From CAYVAP01 sp964343195 (lineage in GTDB: Bacteria; Bacteroidota; Bacteroidia; J057): DNA of 64,000 bases. Positions within the stretch are counted from its first letter, which is position 1; every line of letters begins with the position of its first letter. The DNA is taken from positions 78,796 to 142,795 of the forward strand of contig CAYFIR010000006.1 in NCBI GenBank assembly GCA_964343195.1. The letters are read 5' to 3'. The position numbers and the translations under genes are program-made. The notes beneath the pieces are model-generated. The model ran no database searches. It was given only the letters and a program-made list of their open reading frames with translations, and was not told the origin of the DNA. Shown here one piece after another: positions 26,501-35,774 of the stretch.

Positions 26501-28447
26501 CAGAGCCAGGAGGCAGATGCCCCTTTGACGTCGTGGAGTTGGGAGTTAGGGGATGGAACCACCGAGTCGCTGGCCAGTTTCTCCCACCTCTATGACAGCA
26601 TCGGTACCTACCAGGTGACGCTAAGCGTTATGGATAGCCTTGGCTGTGCAGATACAGTTACCCAACCCATTTGGATTTTTCCATTGCCAGAAGTCAGCTT
26701 TAGTACTGAGCCGGCTTGTGACGGGACTCCGGTGCAGTTTATTTCCGGGCCCCAGGCCCCGGGTGCTTCCTATCGATGGAACTTTGGCGATGGAACCATC
26801 AGTACCCTCCAGAATCCCCAGTACCTGTTCCCAGGACCTGGAACCTATCGCATTTGGCTCAGTGTGGCCTCACGGGCAGGGTGTGCCGATAGCATCGAGG
26901 GCGCTGTAAGGATATATCAGCGGGCTACCCCTGTTTTTAGGGTGTTGCCAGCTTGTGAAGGCGAACCTGTTGAATTTCAAAATCTTACGCTAGCAGGAGA
27001 TTTCCCCATCACTACCTATCGCTGGAGGTTAGGCGATGGGACAGAATCGAACCTGTTTGAACCCACCCACCTGTACGATGGCTACGGCAATCGGAATGTG
27101 CGACTGCGTGTGACCGATAGCCTGGGCTGCCGCATTGATACGAGCCTTTCATTTACCATATGGGCCAAACCCAGGATTGATTTTTTACCAGATACGGCAT
27201 GTGCGGGTTCTCCGGTGGTCCTTCAGGATTTGTCCCGGGTACCAGACCAGTCCTTTGTGATACAGCGATACTGGACCCTGACGGGCAATAGGAGATACCT
27301 CGGAAATCGGCCTCAGGTCTCCTTCCCTGATGCCGGGCCATATTTCATCAGGCTTCGGGCAGTAACCGACCAGGGATGTAGCGATAGCCTGCAGCGTGAA
27401 GCGCTCGTGTACCCCCCTCCAATGGTGGACTTCACCTTCGATACGGTTTGTGCAGGAACCCCCACTAGTTTTACCCAGGGCATCGTCATTGATACCAGTC
27501 AATTCAATGATGTTCTGGAGAGCTATTCGTGGGAGCTAGGTGATGGAACTACAATAGAGTCCCAGGATGAATTTTCGCATTTATATGCCGAATGGGGGGC
27601 ATATGAGGTTAGCCTGAAAGCCGAAACCAACCGTGGATGTAAAGGGAAGGCAACCCAGGTCGTTCCCGTTCATAGAGAGCCAGAGTCGCCAGTGGTTCGA
27701 GATACGACCATTTGTGTCGGGCAACCTGCCTTTTTGCTGGCAAGCCCACGTTCGAGGTCTGATACGGTTTCCTGGTACCGTAGCCTGCAGGATGAATCTC
27801 CCATCGACAAAGGAGTAGGACATCTGACTGACCCTACGTTGGAGCCGTTGACCCTCTGGGTAGAAAGTAAGTCCCCGGAAGGATGTGTAGGTGAACGTAA
27901 GCCAGTTCAGGCGCGTATTCATCCAGATGCGAGGGTGGAACTTCAGCAGGACAAAGCCTGGGTGGAGCGGCCCAATGCACTGGTTCAGTTTGGGTTGTCA
28001 TCGAGAATTCCGCTTCGGTCCTACGAATGGGACTTTGGAGACGGGGCAGGCTCGGGGGAAGCAGCTCCGCTTCACCTATACGATGCTGCGGGTGTTTACC
28101 GGATTCGGGTCAGGGCAGAAGATGAAAACTACTGTTGGTATTCCCTCAAGTCCCAGGTGGAGGTAGATCAACTGGTACACGCACTGGTGCCAACGGCCTT
28201 TTCCCCCAATGGAGACCTGGTAAATGACTACTTTTATATACCTACCCAAAATATGCAGGTGCTCCGGTTCGAAGTCTGGAGCCGTACCGGGCAACAGGTC
28301 TTTTCTACGGATCAGCTTGATTTTCAGTGGGATGGGACGAGTAACGGGCAGCCACTTCCCACCGGAGTGTACGCATATCGACTTTATACCGTAGATTTGG
28401 ATGGACAACCTCGGGAACAGGGGGGGACTATTACCCTGGTCCGCTAG
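23585..28447 (+). CDS. Giant secreted choice-of-anchor L / PKD-repeat protein with T9SS type B sorting domain
   Basis: The 1620-residue protein has a signal peptide (MRLLHTLILVWICG..VSGQ, cut near residue 22). A choice-of-anchor L domain follows at ~30-260, with the IRYVFASEEYSEYVSSFNDAFAF hallmark near residues 138-160. Next is a Calx-beta-like stretch (GTATSGLDYQPVPDSVVF) at ~270-380. About twelve PKD-like repeats carry WxFGDG or WxLGDG cores, each spaced ~85 residues, with a CxG cysteine near each start. The protein ends in a CHU_C/gliding-motility-associated C-terminal domain (TAFSPNGDLVNDYFYIP...WDGTSNGQPLPTGVYAYRL). It should be secreted by the T9SS and stay on the surface, as adhesin or sheath component. 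A consensus promoter fixes the start. Confidence 0.92.
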   Translation: MRLLHTLILVWICGLPVMVSGQVTLSDTLTVPDLVRSLIGSGVEISNLSVTCDTTLAVRQFDDNNSGAVNLNGGMLMSTGLATEAIGPNLVANQSTNLFEPGYAPLDNLSGQFTFDACVIEFDLVAYCDSLGIRYVFASEEYSEYVSSFNDAFAFYISGPGIAAPAPGQNIALVPGTAIPVSVSTVNNGFSVAGAAPTGPCTNCAYYVDNTNGADLEFDGYTVPLIAEIGIQACQTYHITLAIADAGDQFFDSGVFLEAAGIGCLTPQVSISLGNGQNIEPDVLVEGCVDTGYVTFALNQPATDTMVFAIQVGGTATSGLDYQPVPDSVVFLPGEDSVIWAVPVLLDALVEGVETLSFSYQGTVSCTGASIGDSVVFEIRERPFVVFPLPDTLIMCSGEAYSFNLPAQDGWSYAWNDTTGLDSPQSSTPTVTFLNQGSTFDTVEYILRVEALPGICYWSDTVVAIIAPEISPSLSLPTFCSSQADTLEVLGVPGPTATYTWDFGDGYGGAGSPVVHGYDTAGTYPVEVAIQYGFGCLDTLDGTAQVGTTPDAAFEMDTLCQGATYELSSLNPAAGVNHFWDMGNGQTSTAATPFHAYDSIGPFEILHVVIGGNGCTDSAIQLVEVFELPEVDFSVDNPCYEDSVLLTANVSSVGASIDSIYWQIPGGALTGNQVSYLFPGPGLQSIKLIATDSRGCQDSISEDVLIYTPPAAELVADSGCIESSVTFMSNVTAGEATVTDWFWSLQDTIPDTGMVITQTFGVAGTFPVSLWVVDSAGCRDTAEGVFTVFPEPVSAFMGDSLCEGQVFSPSPDSLNPTWNHSWIWGDGGQDNGATPSHLFDQSGPYLVKHVVSSAKGCLDSSIATVRVFAKPSAEFQVEEGCLGAPTAFTNLSLGSDWPLAITQWNFGSAGSSFAPNPSRTFSQPGTRTVRLIVVDQFGCRDTSEKQVRVFRLPQAKFSADSGCVSGPLFFQDQSQEADAPLTSWSWELGDGTTESLASFSHLYDSIGTYQVTLSVMDSLGCADTVTQPIWIFPLPEVSFSTEPACDGTPVQFISGPQAPGASYRWNFGDGTISTLQNPQYLFPGPGTYRIWLSVASRAGCADSIEGAVRIYQRATPVFRVLPACEGEPVEFQNLTLAGDFPITTYRWRLGDGTESNLFEPTHLYDGYGNRNVRLRVTDSLGCRIDTSLSFTIWAKPRIDFLPDTACAGSPVVLQDLSRVPDQSFVIQRYWTLTGNRRYLGNRPQVSFPDAGPYFIRLRAVTDQGCSDSLQREALVYPPPMVDFTFDTVCAGTPTSFTQGIVIDTSQFNDVLESYSWELGDGTTIESQDEFSHLYAEWGAYEVSLKAETNRGCKGKATQVVPVHREPESPVVRDTTICVGQPAFLLASPRSRSDTVSWYRSLQDESPIDKGVGHLTDPTLEPLTLWVESKSPEGCVGERKPVQARIHPDARVELQQDKAWVERPNALVQFGLSSRIPLRSYEWDFGDGAGSGEAAPLHLYDAAGVYRIRVRAEDENYCWYSLKSQVEVDQLVHALVPTAFSPNGDLVNDYFYIPTQNMQVLRFEVWSRTGQQVFSTDQLDFQWDGTSNGQPLPTGVYAYRLYTVDLDGQPREQGGTITLVR

Positions 28448-28494
28448 GGACAACCTTTAGCCATCGATCTGGTTGATAATAAAAAGCCATTAGT

Positions 28495-28689
28495 ATGAAA
28501 AAGTTTCTTCCTCTTTTCTCGGCATTCGCTCTCGTTGCAATTCTGGCCTTAATCGGTTGTGAGGAAGAGCCCACACAGGCTCAAAGCCGGACCCAGGAAA
28601 TCGTGGACTCAATGGCCAGGGCTGATAGCATCGCGATTCTCGAGGATTCGCTCGAGCGGGTGAGGATGATGGAAGAGTTGAAGGATTAG
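28495..28689 (+). CDS. Small lipoprotein
   Basis: The 64-residue protein has a lipoprotein signal with the lipobox LIGC (Cys22) after MKKFLPLFSAFALVAILA. The mature part is a short, highly charged helix (SRTQEIVDSMARADSIAILE) with DS repeats at about 11-residue spacing, likely to form an amphipathic coil. It starts 47 bp after the PKD giant and may share its transcript. The function is unknown. Confidence 0.65.
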   Translation: MKKFLPLFSAFALVAILALIGCEEEPTQAQSRTQEIVDSMARADSIAILEDSLERVRMMEELKD

Positions 28690-28773
28690 TACTTCATACT
28701 GGCCTGAAAAGCTCATTTATACCCTGCCTTATTCTAAAGCGTTCTGGTGATTGGCCGGGTGTGTGGGCAATTT

Positions 28774-29061
28774 TTAGATGACTTCTTTTATTATTTCTTC
28801 GATTTCTTTGTCAGTCTTGACTTGCTTTCCCTTTTCCGTTAATTCAAATATTAAAGGCTCTGAAGATTTTTGATTTAGGTAACCTTTATCAATGAGAAGC
28901 CTTAAGCTATTCTTTACTTCTTCATGTGGGCTATTGGTAAATCTTGCGACCTCCTGAATTGGGTACCAGATATGTTTTATAGGTCTTGAGAAATTATCAG
29001 ACTGAATCCGCAGTTCAGTTAATAACGTTCTCATGAGTCTTATTTTGTACGATTCGCTCAT
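28774..29061 (-). CDS. Small winged-helix-like hypothetical protein
   Basis: The 95-residue protein reads as a helix-turn-helix/winged-helix unit: PIQEVARFTNSPHEEVKNSLRLLIDKGYLNQKSSEPLIFELTEKG, with a recognition-type helix near 45-60 and a beta wing near 65-78. The tail is acidic and helical (TDKEIEEIIKEVI). The gene is visibly richer in A and T than its neighbours, so recent acquisition is possible. It stands alone between the lipoprotein and the efflux operon, with no recognisable promoter. What it regulates is unknown. Confidence 0.55.
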   Translation of the reverse strand: MSESYKIRLMRTLLTELRIQSDNFSRPIKHIWYPIQEVARFTNSPHEEVKNSLRLLIDKGYLNQKSSEPLIFELTEKGKQVKTDKEIEEIIKEVI

Positions 29062-29217
29062 CCTCCATTTAACCTAAACATCCCTACAAAAGAAACCGGA
29101 TACTGTGGGTCGCTTAATGTATTGATAGTTACTCGTTTGTGTCAATATCTGGCGTCTCACGATCCTAATATCCCCATTTTTTCTTAAAAATGAAGTGTCC
29201 GCAGTAGGGCGCTGGTG

Positions 29218-29264
29218 AAAAAATAAAGCCGCAAAACAGAATTTGAAATCTGCTCTGCGGCTTT
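29218..29264 (-). terminator. Rho-independent terminator of the RND efflux operon
   Basis: AAAGCCGCA (29225-29233) pairs with TGCGGCTTT (29256-29264), with inner GCAnnnCAGA/TCTGnnnTGC pairing. On the minus strand the stem runs into ATTTTTT, 27 bp after the TolC-family stop codon. Confidence 0.85.
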
Positions 29265-29290
29265 TGCCTTAGCTGGTAAGTCCGGGATTC

Positions 29291-30610
29291 CTACTGCTCG
29301 ATCAGCATTCCACTAAGTTGTAGGAGTTGCACCTCGTTAAGCTTAATGTCAAATCTGAGATCACTAAGCTGGTTTTCAATCTGCTGAAGGTTCAACTGAG
29401 CTTCGCGAAAATCCAGGCTGGTAGCTTGCCCCAGGTCAAGTGCCTCTTTGGTGCGGTCAAAGTTCATTTGCGCAGCTTCCATGCTCATTTGATTCAGCGC
29501 CAGTACTTCCATGTTGTTACGGTAATTGGCGTAGGTCTTAGCCAGATCACGTAATGCAGTTTGCTGGGTTTCCCGCAGCCGGGTCTGACTACTTGCCACA
29601 TCAATTTGAGCATTCTGAATCTGCCGGGTCAGCTGAGATCCGTTGTACAGGTTGAAATTGACACTGGCAGATACAGACGGTCCCCAGGTCTGTAACTCAG
29701 GAACAATGCTGAATGGATTGTTGGTGTAGTTATAGGCATAGGTTCCATTCAGTGAAAGGGTAGGCAACCGCTGGGCCTTGGTAGTGGAAAGGCTTAATTC
29801 AGCCAGTTGTCGATTGGTTTGAGCAACCTGAAGGCTGGCATTGGTTGACAGCAGGCTTTGTTCCAGTTCCTCATAGGAAAGTCGATCAGCCAGGGTAAGG
29901 TCTGTTTCCACGAGGTATTCGCTATCGATTTCTCGCCCGATCAGGAGGTTAAGGTCGCGACGGGCATTTTCGAAGGTCAACAGGCTGCTGACCAGGTTTA
30001 CACTGTCGGCGTTGATGTTAACGCGGGCATTAAGTACCGCGAGGCGATTTGCCCCTCCAAATTCCTGCTGGTTCTGAACTCGGGTCAGGCGGTCGCGTGA
30101 ACGCTGTAGTGCTTCTTCGAGCAGTTGCAGGCGTTTGGCAACCTTGGCCAGGTTGTAATAGGCGGTAGCCACCTGCAAAGCGGTATTTTCAATCACTTGC
30201 CGAGTCTGATCCTGGGTTAGGTTGGCACTGGTCTGGAGCACCTTGTACTGACGGAAATTCGCCAGTGCGAGGGTATAGCTTAGCTGGGCCTGTGCTCCTA
30301 CATTTGAGTTGGAAATGCCAGAGGTGTCAAGCTCCACTACCCCCCCTGTACCGGGATTTAACTGCTCTCCGCTGGCGCTGTTGGTGCTATACTGCCCACT
30401 GCCTGACAGCGAGATACTGGGGAGCAGTCCGGCATTTCCGATATAGGCACTGTTCTCAGACTTTTGCTCCTCATATCGCTGTACCTGAATTCCATAGTTG
30501 GCCTGAAGGGCCTCTGCTATGGCCGTCTCCAGGGGGAGTACCTCCTGCGCGAGCAGAGGCGAAAGCCCTCCAGCCAGCAATAGCAGGGAGATGAGAATAA
30601 TATTTTTCAT
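29291..30610 (-). CDS. TolC-family outer membrane efflux channel
   Basis: The 439-residue protein has a signal peptide (MKNIILISLLLLAGGLSPLL, continuing to AQ at 21-22) and the twofold repeated structure of TolC-type proteins: PLETAIAEALQANYGIQVQ at ~27-45 and LPTLSLNGTYAYNY near 265-280, each followed by long helices rich in Gln, Asn and Ala. It forms the trimeric outer-membrane duct for the RND pump and the HlyD-type adaptor encoded upstream. The stop of the pump gene is 57 bp before it, with a hairpin between. It is intact although the pump gene is frameshifted. Confidence 0.92.
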   Translation of the reverse strand: MKNIILISLLLLAGGLSPLLAQEVLPLETAIAEALQANYGIQVQRYEEQKSENSAYIGNAGLLPSISLSGSGQYSTNSASGEQLNPGTGGVVELDTSGISNSNVGAQAQLSYTLALANFRQYKVLQTSANLTQDQTRQVIENTALQVATAYYNLAKVAKRLQLLEEALQRSRDRLTRVQNQQEFGGANRLAVLNARVNINADSVNLVSSLLTFENARRDLNLLIGREIDSEYLVETDLTLADRLSYEELEQSLLSTNASLQVAQTNRQLAELSLSTTKAQRLPTLSLNGTYAYNYTNNPFSIVPELQTWGPSVSASVNFNLYNGSQLTRQIQNAQIDVASSQTRLRETQQTALRDLAKTYANYRNNMEVLALNQMSMEAAQMNFDRTKEALDLGQATSLDFREAQLNLQQIENQLSDLRFDIKLNEVQLLQLSGMLIEQ

Positions 30611-30633
30611 GAGATGAATTTCATTTTGAGTAC

Positions 30634-30660
30634 CCCCGACCAGCAGCGTGGGTCGGGGGA
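30634..30660 (-). promoter_or_regulatory. Intercistronic hairpin between the RND pump and TolC-type genes
   Basis: CCCCCGACC (30634-30642) pairs perfectly with GGTCGGGGG (30652-30660). No T run follows on either strand, so it looks like an mRNA-stabilising or processing hairpin and not a terminator. Confidence 0.5.
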
Positions 30661-30667
30661 TTTAAGT

Positions 30668-33600
30668 TTATCCAGCCAGGCTACTGAGGAATATGATCAA
30701 CCCTATGAGGGCAAGTGGTACGGCTGTCCAAATGAGGTAGTGCTTTTGCCGCCCTTCCAGAGCTGGCTCTACACTGGTAGGATCTGGCTTATCCCCGCCC
30801 TTAAACCACCAAACCAGGTTGATTTTGTAGGCATTGAACAGCAGCAGCAGCGATGGAAGCGTGATAAGTACCAGCAAGGTAGCCACTGCCAGACCGAAGG
30901 AAATGGAAATCGCCATCGGAATCAGGAACTGGGCCTGGAGGCTTTTTTCCAAAATCAGCGGTGCCAGACCTGCGATGGTGGTAACAGAGGTCAGGAAAAT
31001 CGGGCGGAAGCGGGAAAGGCTGGCCTCCCACAAGGCTTCTTTAAACGGTTTCCCGTCCTTGATCAGGTTGTTGAACTGGCTTACCAGTACCAGGGCGTCA
31101 TTGACCATGATCCCGACCAGTGCCAATACTCCCAGGGTCGAAAGGATGAAACTGAAGGGTTTATCCAACAGGAAGTGACCCCAGATAACTCCGATCAGCC
31201 CAAAAGGAATGATGAGAAATACTGCCGCCATTTGGCTAAAGGAGCGGAAGGTCAGGATGATAACGGTCAGCAGCAGGATAAGGACAACTGGCCCAACCGT
31301 TTGGGCGGATTTCTGTGTCTTGGCATTCTCTCGCACCTGTCCTTCAAAGCTGAAGCTAACGGATGGGTAGCGTTCGATGATGGGGGGGAGAATGCGATTT
31401 TCGATTTCATCAAGGACAGAGGCGGTAGATACGTCCGCGGAAGCAGGATCTGCCTCTACACGTATTTCGCGCTTTCCATCCAGGTGGTTGATGGCAATCA
31501 CACCACGGGTTGGGACGATTCGGGCTATTTCACGGAGTGGGTATGATTCTCCGTTTTGGGTACGAATGCGCATGTCTTCAAGGTCTCCGATGCTCCTTCG
31601 GTCGTCCTCTGTGTACCGTACCCAAACCTTCACTTCGTCCTGTCCGCGCTGAAGACGCTGTACCTCTGATCCAAAGAATCCTGAGCGAACCTGACCTATA
31701 ACTGTCTGGAGATCAAGGCCCAATAAGCGACCTTTGTCCTTTAGCTCTACGTTGAATTCCCGGAGACCCGGCTGATTGTTATCCTCGATGTTTCTGAGAT
31801 CAGAGAATTCGGAGAGCGAATCCTTGAGGGTTTCTACAGCCTGATCGAGCGCCAGCAGGTCGTCGGAAAACATGGCGATGGATACTGCCTTGCCGAAGGG
31901 AGATGCCAACTGATAGGTGATGGCCTCCGCCCCGTAGATGATCCCAGCCTCTGCTTTGATAGAGTCGGTAATGGCAAGTGAAGAAGCCTGCGGTGGATAT
32001 GCCTGCCTGGCTTCACTGTCGAGCATGTTGATGAGTACCGTACCATCAAATGTGGTAGGTCCCTGGTAAACATTGATGATTTTGATCACATCCTTACCAT
32101 CCGGGCGTCGAGCCTTCATGCGCTCATTGACGCGCCAGGCTGCCTCTTCGATGTGCTCGAGCCAGTAGAATGTTTCGCCTTCAGGAGTTCCTGCGGGCAT
32201 TTTAAGGGAGGCGGTGACAAAGTCGCCTTCAATGACGGGGAAGATCGTAGTCTTTACCAAACCTCCTCCGATCAGGCTAAAGCTAATCACCAACAGGGCT
32301 ATTGGCACTGCAATCCCGAGGATCGGAAACTTGAAAATGATATTGAGCTGGGGACGGTAAAATTTCTCCTTCATCCATTCCATCACCGACGCCAGCCCAT
32401 TCTGGACATTGGTTACAAAGGCAGGTTGTGGTGGCCCTTCCCGACGCAGTGCCTTGGAGTGGGCTATGTGGCCCGGGAGAATAAAGGCTCCTTCGATCAG
32501 GGAGAATGCCAGGGTCAGGATTACCACGAGGGCGATATCACTGAAAAATTCTCCGGTAATTCCATCCAGGAAGAAGAATACCCCGAAGGCTATCATGGTC
32601 GTGAGAATCGCAGAAAATACAGCTGGCAGGACTTCCATGGTTCCTTCCAGGGCTGCCTTGCTGGGAGAAGAGCCTCGTTCCCAATGGCTATATATATTCT
32701 CCGCAATCACAATCCCGTCGTCCACGAGAATCCCGATCACGATGATCATCCCGAAGAGCGAGATGACGTTGATCTGTAGCCCCATCATGGCCCCAATCAT
32801 GAACATCCCGGCAAAGGAGATGGGAATCGCCAGTGCTACCCAAAAGGCGAGCCTGAGCTTCAGAAACATCGCCAGCAGGATGAGTACAAGAGAAAAACCT
32901 ATAAGACCATTCTCAGCCAGCAGGTCGATGCGCTGACGGAGGAGGACGGAACCATCGCTGATGATTGCGGCTTCTACGTCTTCATGGGTCTCGTTAAATG
33001 CAGCGATATAATCGTTGACATACTCTGCGATGAAAATCAGACTTTCATCGATGGTATTGCTAACCGAAATACGCACGGCGGGAGAACCATTGAGGTAGGT
33101 TCGGTTGGGATTGTCCGCAAACTGATCTCGCACCGTTGCCACCTGATAGAGCCGAACTTCCTGCCCCTGTGGGGTGGTGGTGATAAGGATGTCCTTCAGG
33201 GCATGCCCATAGTAGCTTTTGTTGCGGGCACGAATCAGGACTTCTGATGGTACCACCGGTGGTTTCCAGGTTGGCAGCGGCAATTGCCTGCCTTATCTGC
33301 TCAAACGTCAACCCGTAAGCGCGTAGGTCTGCTTCCCGTACGGCAATCTCGATCTCCTCATCCGGAAATCCACTTAGCTCTACCTTGGAAATCCCATCCA
33401 CTGCCAGCAGGTCTGACTCGATCTCACGAGCGTACTTTTTAAGCGCCTGCAGGCTGATATTTCCCTTGACTGCGAAGTTCAGGGCCAGGGTAAGGGTCTC
33501 CTGCTTGAAGATGATGGGAGCCTCCATGTTCGCGGGGAATGAGCTGATCTGGTCCACCGCATTTTTGACTTCCTGGAGAACTTCATCAATGTCATTGCCG

Positions 33601-33893
33601 GTTTTGATCTCCACGGTTACACGTCCAGAGTTCTCGGATGAGACGGAAGTAACGCGGTCCACACCGGTTGTGCCTTTGAGGTTGTCCTCAATTTTGTTGA
33701 CAATCCCCTCCTCGATCTCTTCCGGGGATGCGCCCGGGTATGTCACCTGTACCACAATCAGCCTGGTTTCTGCTTCCGGGAAGAATGTGCTGCGAAGGCT
33801 CAGGAGTCCCAGGATACCGAAGATGAATATGATGACCATCAGGACATTGCCGCTGATGGGGTATTTGATAAAATAGTTTATGAGTTGTCTCAT
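30668..33893 (-). pseudogene. RND (AcrB/HAE1-family) efflux pump, frameshifted
   Basis: Two frames together encode a full-length pump. Frame 1 (from ATG 33893) gives 216 residues from the first helix (MRQLINYFIKYPISGNVLMV) through NLETTGGTI. Frame 2 picks up at 33244 with EVLIRARNKSYYG and runs 858 residues to the stop at 30668, including the GILVDDGIVIAENIY and GIMVNDALVLVSQ helices typical of AcrB proton relays. The total of about 1074 residues is normal. At 33245 one base must be skipped to stay in frame; compared with the usual spacing (GGTI-4-5 residues-EVLIRA) an 11- or 14-base deletion is more likely than an insertion. Without repair the product would stop after 277 residues. MarR, adaptor and TolC genes around it are intact. 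A sequencing or assembly error cannot be excluded. Confidence 0.85.
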
Positions 33894-33914
33894 GTCGGTT
33901 GTTTTGGGGCTCCT

Positions 33915-35111
33915 TTACTGAATTACCTGATCCTGGTATAGCGCTACCTTCATGCCGTCATAGGCATTGGCAACTGGTTCGCTCACCAGGTAGGTGTCGT
34001 CGGGCAGCCCGCTGAGGAAGACAGAATTCTTGGTGTACTGGACAGGCTTTACTGCCATGAAGTGCAGGGTACCTCGCTTGATCTGGGGAGTAGTAGCCTG
34101 CGATGTGCTGTCTGTTCCCTCAGTTACCGAACCTTCAAAAACATCTGATACTACCATCACGGTACTATCGGTATTCATCAGGCTGCGGTCTACCTCAATG
34201 ACATTGTTGAGAGTTTGGCCCTTGACATAGCCTTCCAGGTACATCCCTTCCCGGAGGTTTCTGCCTCTTACCGTGATGAACAGCTTTGCCGACTGGGTCC
34301 GAGAGTCCACTACATCACTGATCCGTACCACGCGGCCTGTCCACTCTCCTGCAATGTCAGTCGAAGTCAGTACTACCTGGCTACCCGCCCTGAGATATGA
34401 TAGGTCCTTCAGGCTTACTGCGGCCTCCATTTCGTAAACATAGGGATTGACGAACTCCCCCATTTTTTGACCGGATCGAACCAGTGTCCCCTCATTGATG
34501 GCCGATTGTGACACCCGGCCGTTGAAGGGAGCCACGATGTTATATTTGGCAGCCCGTGTTTCCTGGCTTTGGATGTTGTAATACTGGTTGTAGAGATTTC
34601 TGGCTGAGATAAAATAGCGCTCCTGGTCGGTTTTGGGCTCAGGCAGTGTAGGCAAGGGGTTGTCCACCGATAGAGAATTGAAATACTCCTGCCACTGAGG
34701 AAAGCTTTCAGCGTAATCGGTTTTTAGATCGGGGAGTATCAGGGTGATCTGATTCATGAAGGCACTTTTGGCGGCCCTCAGGGTCATCTGATATTCCCGG
34801 TCATCTACACGGATCATGGTTTCACCCTTTTCGTAATAGGTTCCTTCTTTAAAGGGCTTTTTACCAGGGAGATAGGTGCCGGTTACTTCAGAAAACAGCT
34901 CTATCCGTTCTTTTGCGACCAGTGGCCCGGTGATGTACACACGGGTAGGAAGGTCTTCATTCTTTACGAGTTGGTAGCGAACCTGTGGAATCCGCTTTTG
35001 TACTGCGATTCGCGGGGCTTCTTCCTTTTGACCCGAAATCATCCGGGATATGCCAAAGCCGCCCGCCAAAATCAGCACGGTGAGCACCACAGATATAATA
35101 GTTGATCTCAT
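33915..35111 (-). CDS. HlyD/MFP-family periplasmic adaptor of the RND pump
   Basis: The 398-residue protein has an N-terminal membrane anchor (residues ~5-24), a lipoyl/barrel-sandwich half (EKGETMIRVDDREYQ), a helical hairpin (~95-175), the second lipoyl half (AKYNIVAPFNGRVSQSAINEGTLVRSGQKM near 187-217) and beta-barrel domains (GSQVVLTSTDIAGEWTGRVVRI). It bridges the inner-membrane pump and TolC duct. It lies 21 bp before the pump gene and 73 bp after the MarR gene on the same strand. Confidence 0.9.
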   Translation of the reverse strand: MRSTIISVVLTVLILAGGFGISRMISGQKEEAPRIAVQKRIPQVRYQLVKNEDLPTRVYITGPLVAKERIELFSEVTGTYLPGKKPFKEGTYYEKGETMIRVDDREYQMTLRAAKSAFMNQITLILPDLKTDYAESFPQWQEYFNSLSVDNPLPTLPEPKTDQERYFISARNLYNQYYNIQSQETRAAKYNIVAPFNGRVSQSAINEGTLVRSGQKMGEFVNPYVYEMEAAVSLKDLSYLRAGSQVVLTSTDIAGEWTGRVVRISDVVDSRTQSAKLFITVRGRNLREGMYLEGYVKGQTLNNVIEVDRSLMNTDSTVMVVSDVFEGSVTEGTDSTSQATTPQIKRGTLHFMAVKPVQYTKNSVFLSGLPDDTYLVSEPVANAYDGMKVALYQDQVIQ

Positions 35112-35184
35112 CTGAATTAGCGATTAGGGAATGAGGTGGTTGGTTACAAATGAAACTGTTTCTGGCGTAACCTTGAAGTGAATG

Positions 35185-35637
35185 TTATATATGGTGTTGG
35201 AGGTTTCTGAATATCTGACGAAGGACCTGTCTGCATATTTCCAGGTGTTCCCGATCTATATTTTTCACCGCTTCCTCCTGCACACTGTTTCCTGCTGGCT
35301 CCAGTGCTTGGTTGAATTCCTTTCCTTTATGGGTCAGGTAGATAAGGTTGTTGCGACGGTCATTTTGATCGGGGACCCTGAGTACAAGGTTCCTCTTTTC
35401 AAGGCCATCTATGGCCCGGGTAACGGTGGTTTTGTTGTGTCCAAGTATTTTACCCAGACTTGCCTGGTTCTGGCCATCTTTTCTTTTCAGGTGCATCAAT
35501 ACGATCCATTGTTCAGGTGAAAGGTCAACTTTCATTTCCCGAAAATGGCCCATCAAAGCTCCTTTTAGGGCTCGTCCCGCCTGACCTATCAGGTGGCCGA
35601 TTGAATTCTCTGGTTGGATGTTAGGGTCTCTGCTCAT
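35185..35637 (-). CDS. MarR-family regulator of the efflux operon
   Basis: The 150-residue protein has the MarR winged helix: LSPEQWIVLMHLKRKDGQNQ leads into LGKILGHNKTTVTRAIDGLE (recognition helix, ~62-85) and the DQNDRRNNLIYLTHKG wing. It is the first gene of the run MarR, adaptor, pump, TolC, so it probably represses the whole operon and is released by a pump substrate. A near-perfect 14-bp palindrome sits directly before its start codon (35640-35653) and is a likely binding site. Confidence 0.9.
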   Translation of the reverse strand: MSRDPNIQPENSIGHLIGQAGRALKGALMGHFREMKVDLSPEQWIVLMHLKRKDGQNQASLGKILGHNKTTVTRAIDGLEKRNLVLRVPDQNDRRNNLIYLTHKGKEFNQALEPAGNSVQEEAVKNIDREHLEICRQVLRQIFRNLQHHI

Positions 35638-35639
35638 TG

Positions 35640-35653
35640 GTTACAGCTGCAAC
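35640..35653. promoter_or_regulatory. Palindrome directly upstream of the MarR gene, candidate operator
   Basis: GTTACAGCTGCAAC is a 14-bp palindrome with one mismatched pair, 2 bp before the ATG at 35637. Its size and position fit autoregulation by a MarR dimer. Confidence 0.4.
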
Positions 35654-35774
35654 TAACGATAGGCTGCGGTTATTGTTCAGAAATTCAGGGTTAAATAATC
35701 GTAAAGTTGACCATATACCGAGCAAACAGATGGGAGGGGCATCTTCGCGCACATAGAAAAAATGCAGTTTCGGT

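Noticed and set aside
30614..31546. 310-codon plus-strand frame inside the RND pump region, and the similar 32153-32779 frame
   Set aside because: Both lie opposite the pump reading frame; translations are Gln/Gly-rich and resemble no protein.
33245..33246. Programmed frameshift as the explanation for the RND pump break
   Set aside because: No slippery heptamer or stimulatory stem was seen at the junction, and a few residues seem to be missing, which points to a deletion.
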